A stretch of DNA of 64,000 nt from Halapricum desulfuricans (GTDB lineage: Archaea; Halobacteriota; Halobacteria; Halobacteriales; Haloarculaceae). Each line of letters begins with the position of its first letter. Positions within the stretch are counted from its first letter, which is position 1. The position numbers and the translations under genes were made by a program. Location: positions 1,907,030-1,971,029 of the forward strand of contig NZ_CP064788.1 of the NCBI RefSeq assembly GCF_017094525.1. The letters run 5' to 3'. Below the pieces are notes generated by a model. It ran no database searches and was not told where the DNA came from. It saw only the letters and a program-made list of their open reading frames with translations. Positions 61,627-64,000 of the stretch are shown piece by piece.

Positions 61627-63348
61627 CTACTCCAACATTTCACTATCCGGTAGCACCGCAGAGAATCGGCTGTGAATGTTTCTATGACACGCTATGCCAT
61701 TGTTTTTCGTCCCTGTCGGAGTGACAGCGGGCGCGATAAACGCCGACCCGCCACCAGCAGTCACTCTCGACTGTCCAGTATACGCTACGGGAGCGTTGCC
61801 GAACGCGGGACGCGAGCCAGCGGAACGGCCAGCTAGCTCGATTTCAGAGTCTCCCGTATAGGAAGACGTGAAATTCGAGTCTAGCGAGTCCGACTCCGCG
61901 TAAAACACGCGGGCCACGTTGACAGCGCCAACGTAGTCACGGTCAGCCTGAAAGCCACACCGCGAGTTATCACAACGGAAGTGACCGCCGTGCCAGACCT
62001 CGTAGTCGTAGTCAGGCGATTTCGTTGTATGTCCTGTCGAGCCACAGCGAGGACACGACCGACTCGTGTTTCCTGCAGACACTCTCTCAACGTGAATACC
62101 CGCAATATCGGCGCGGTATTTGATGTTCTCGATAATCTCTCGACGTGCCCATGACGACAGTTCCCATGAGAGCTGTCCGTCACCCCGTGGTGGTGAGAGT
62201 GAACGCAGGTCTTCGTGGACGATAGCGTCCACGTCGTACACTACGGCGAGTGCGAGGATTTGGTTGGATACGTCGTGGACAAGTTGTTCGCGCTTGTGTC
62301 GAAGCTTGTTGTTCACTCGCTCGTACTCCGATTGAATGTGTTTAAAGTGGTCTGTATGGTCGCGTCCTTGTCGGCGTAGATGAGCGAGTTTCGAGTTGAG
62401 TTGATTGCGCTCCCGATTCAGATTCCGCATCCTCTCTCGTTCCGTATTCTGGATGAAATACGGGGTGGAGAGTTGTTCTCCTTCGTTGTCTACGACGACA
62501 GCGGTTGCATCTTTCCGAAGACCGCCATCAATCGCCAATACGGTTTCAACATCGTCAGGAGTGTCTCTATGTTCGACTTCGACAGGAAAGGATAACTCGT
62601 AGTAGTCATCTCCTCTCTTCGACGTGTTAGGTTGGAATGATGGAGCGGAGAGACTGCCGTTGTCGACGAGTTCGTGAAAGGCGTCGTAGCCATCTAAGGT
62701 GTATTCTGTCCATGTCCAGTCACCCCATGTGTCGGCTTCAAGTGTATCAGGGGTTTTGAGTTCGACAGTGAGTTGTTGCGTGGATTCGTCGTACTGGTAT
62801 TTGACTGCTTGTCCGCTGGTCGGGCCGTCATCTGCTGAATACGGTAGCACCCCAGAGGAGTATTCAGGGCAGTCTTGGAAGTCGAAGTACGTCTCTGGAT
62901 ACGTGCCGTGAACGTCGTAGTAGGCGTTCAACTGGTCGATGAGGAGGTCAACGTACCCAGAGGAGAGGTATCCGTCGGAGTCCCAGAGTCGTTCCTTGAT
63001 TCGTCGGGTATGGATGCGTCGAATCTTGTGGTCTGGGAGGAGCGGCTTGATAGTCTGAAAAGCGTCTCGTTTGTCGGCGTGGCTTCGCAGGGTTTCACCG
63101 ACTTTCTGCAACAGGCAGCGTTTGTATCTGGAAGGGAGGTAGATATTGAACTCGTCAAACGCTTCATGTTCGTCAAAGTATTTCCACGCTTGATGCGAGG
63201 ATTCGTGAATCTCAGATAGGTGGTCTGGCGTCCAGTACTGCTCGATAAGCGTGTTTGCTGTCTGCGTGGTGAGCGTGGCGAGCCGGTTGTATCGCTCTCG
63301 CTCCTCGTCTGGCAGGCGGACTGGGAGGGAGAGGTGTGTAGAGGACAT
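61627..63348 (-). CDS. tnpB: TnpB RNA-guided nuclease, long form
   Basis: This is a 573-residue protein. The RuvC-like sites are D274 (LAIDGGLRKDA), E379 (VHEDLRSL) and D471 (ADRDYVGAVNVAR), with a zinc finger C432-x2-C435 ... C459-x4-C464 between. It is longer than usual (about 400): about 270 residues precede RuvC-I and 90 follow RuvC-III. The tail (SEIELAGRSAGSRPAFGNAPV...) lacks structure and may be translated from the guide-RNA-coding region. I chose ATG 63348; the frame extends to 63402. Confidence 0.92.
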   Translation of the reverse strand: MSSTHLSLPVRLPDEERERYNRLATLTTQTANTLIEQYWTPDHLSEIHESSHQAWKYFDEHEAFDEFNIYLPSRYKRCLLQKVGETLRSHADKRDAFQTIKPLLPDHKIRRIHTRRIKERLWDSDGYLSSGYVDLLIDQLNAYYDVHGTYPETYFDFQDCPEYSSGVLPYSADDGPTSGQAVKYQYDESTQQLTVELKTPDTLEADTWGDWTWTEYTLDGYDAFHELVDNGSLSAPSFQPNTSKRGDDYYELSFPVEVEHRDTPDDVETVLAIDGGLRKDATAVVVDNEGEQLSTPYFIQNTERERMRNLNRERNQLNSKLAHLRRQGRDHTDHFKHIQSEYERVNNKLRHKREQLVHDVSNQILALAVVYDVDAIVHEDLRSLSPPRGDGQLSWELSSWARREIIENIKYRADIAGIHVERVSAGNTSRSCPRCGSTGHTTKSPDYDYEVWHGGHFRCDNSRCGFQADRDYVGAVNVARVFYAESDSLDSNFTSSYTGDSEIELAGRSAGSRPAFGNAPVAYTGQSRVTAGGGSAFIAPAVTPTGTKNNGIACHRNIHSRFSAVLPDSEMLE

Positions 63349-63358
63349 GTATGTAGTA

Positions 63359-63496
63359 TCAGTCGTCTTGGGATAGTCGGATGACGGCGACTTCTTCACC
63401 AAGCCATTCTTTCGGAACGAAGACGTGTGCGCCCGTTCCTGTTTTGGTTACATCCTTCGTGATTGCTTCCTCGCCTTGGAATGTGAACTCGGCCAT
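63359..63496 (-). CDS. DUF2080 transposon-associated protein
   Basis: This 45-residue protein (MAEFTFQGEEAITKDVTKTG..., ending VFVPKEWLGEEVAVIRLSQDD) belongs to the short proteins commonly encoded immediately upstream of haloarchaeal tnpB. It ends 10 bases before the tnpB start, so it is probably cotranscribed. It resembles an AbrB/SpoVT-like strand pattern; function unknown. Confidence 0.85.
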   Translation of the reverse strand: MAEFTFQGEEAITKDVTKTGTGAHVFVPKEWLGEEVAVIRLSQDD

Positions 63497-63782
63497 ACCC
63501 AATGTAGATTAAATATACATTTAAACGTTTGGGGTAGCTTCTCGATTTGCTGCTGACTGCTGCTGTTTACTGCCGAATTTTGTAACTGTTACGTAACCCT
63601 GTCGAGTCTCGCTGTGTGGTCGCGTGCAATCGTTGCACGCCGTGTTCGTCTTGCAACCCCCGAACGTGCTGCACGGGATCGGCCGATACGGGGCCGTGAA
63701 AGTCTTTCTGGAGGAACCTATGGGGATCCAGCCCCGCTATATAGCTATGATCTCAGTTCACGCTCTGGAGGTGCCGCGCTGA

Positions 63783-64000
63783 ATGGTCGGCCGCCGCACG
63801 CTCGCGCTGTTTGCCGCCGCGAGTCTGCTGTTCGGCGGAACGTTCGTCGCCGCGAAGGCCGGACTGGCGTACTTCCCGCCGGTGCTGTTCGTCGCCTTCC
63901 GGTTCGATATCGCCGCGATCGTGCTGGTCGCGTTCGCCGTCGCGACGATCCCGCGATCGGAGCTCGTCCCGCGAACCCGCGGGGACCTGCTCGGCATCGT
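63783..64000 (+). CDS. EamA/DMT-superfamily transporter (cut by window end)
   Basis: The first 72 residues are present, with no stop before the window ends. They begin MVGRRTLALFAAASLLFGGT and continue FVAAKAGLAYFPPVLFVAFRFDIAAIVLVAFAVA, two membrane helices with the EamA pattern (F-G-G-T-F-V-A-A-K, P-P-V-L-F-V-A-F-R). Members export amino acids or other metabolites; specificity cannot be told. About 290 bases separate it from the DUF2080 gene. Confidence 0.88.
   Translation, partial: MVGRRTLALFAAASLLFGGTFVAAKAGLAYFPPVLFVAFRFDIAAIVLVAFAVATIPRSELVPRTRGDLLGI

Larger units (their letters stand above)
61521..63540 (-). mobile_element. IS1341-type (tnpB-only) element; ends approximate
   Basis: It contains a DUF2080 gene and tnpB, in that order on the minus strand, with no tnpA. 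The boundaries could not be fixed: IS200/IS605 elements have no inverted repeats or target duplications. The right end should lie at 61521-61626, after the tnpB stop, where the guide RNA scaffold would also end; the left end is probably near 63500-63560, an AT-rich stretch. Confidence 0.7.

Noticed and set aside
1-64000. tRNA or rRNA genes
   Set aside because: No T-arm/acceptor combination or rRNA conserved stretch was noticed; the recombinase therefore has no visible tRNA attachment site here.

Overview
The window comes from a halophilic archaeon (class Halobacteria). The evidence is GC-rich coding sequence with Asp/Glu-rich proteins, a proteasome-activating nucleotidase, Mre11-Rad50, archaeal aIF1, archaease, Trm56, mevalonate kinase beside isopentenyl phosphate kinase, a PGF-CTERM-like surface protein, a HalOD1 protein and haloarchaeal IS elements. 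Genus cannot be told from the sequence alone. I see no rRNA or tRNA gene.

Region 1 (1-6.1 kb) is the adaptation end of a type I CRISPR-Cas locus. It has cas4 (cut by the window start), cas1 and cas2, a 112-bp leader, and an array of 49 repeats and 48 spacers at 1861-5389. The 41 leader-side repeats carry one version of a 5-nt loop and the 8 distal repeats carry another. A VapBC-type toxin-antitoxin pair follows directly. At 6.4-6.8 kb lies a truncated TnpB element whose break point meets the end of an intracellular GH13 glycosidase gene.

Region 2 (9-38 kb) is mostly core chromosome: pterin dehydratase, ilvD, a seven-gene translationally coupled Mrp Na+/H+ antiporter operon (mnhABCDEFG), coaBC, a site-2 protease, pyrF, an HD hydrolase, archease, regulators, an SLC13-type transporter with RCK_C domains, aIF1, Trm56, a Tat/lipobox DsbA-like protein, a PGF-CTERM-type surface protein and PAN. 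A complete IS6-family element at 30871-31561 has terminal inverted repeats and a perfect 8-bp target duplication.

Region 3 (38.5-42.9 kb) is an AT-richer accessory patch. It holds a three-gene overlapping operon (tyrosine recombinase, zinc-ribbon protein, Fic/Doc-motif protein), remnants of mobile genes and palindromic elements. Region 4 (43-61 kb) returns to core functions: mre11-rad50, a PAPS-reductase-family enzyme, TrkA flanked by two stand-alone Lrp/AsnC ligand domains, mvk-ipk (isoprenoid supply), thioredoxin-like proteins, a sugar isomerase and oxidoreductase pair, hisG and a CheC-like protein. Region 5 (61-63.5 kb) is an IS1341-type element with a long TnpB and its DUF2080 partner, then the start of an EamA-type transporter.

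The strongest unexplained signals are (i) a family of 80-100-bp nested palindromes, each with perfect 16-bp terminal inverted repeats and each placed at or just past a stop codon; (ii) the single-boundary change of repeat type in the CRISPR array; (iii) the recombinase/zinc-ribbon/Fic-Doc operon; and (iv) four 30-bp tandem repeats between pyrF and the HD hydrolase gene.
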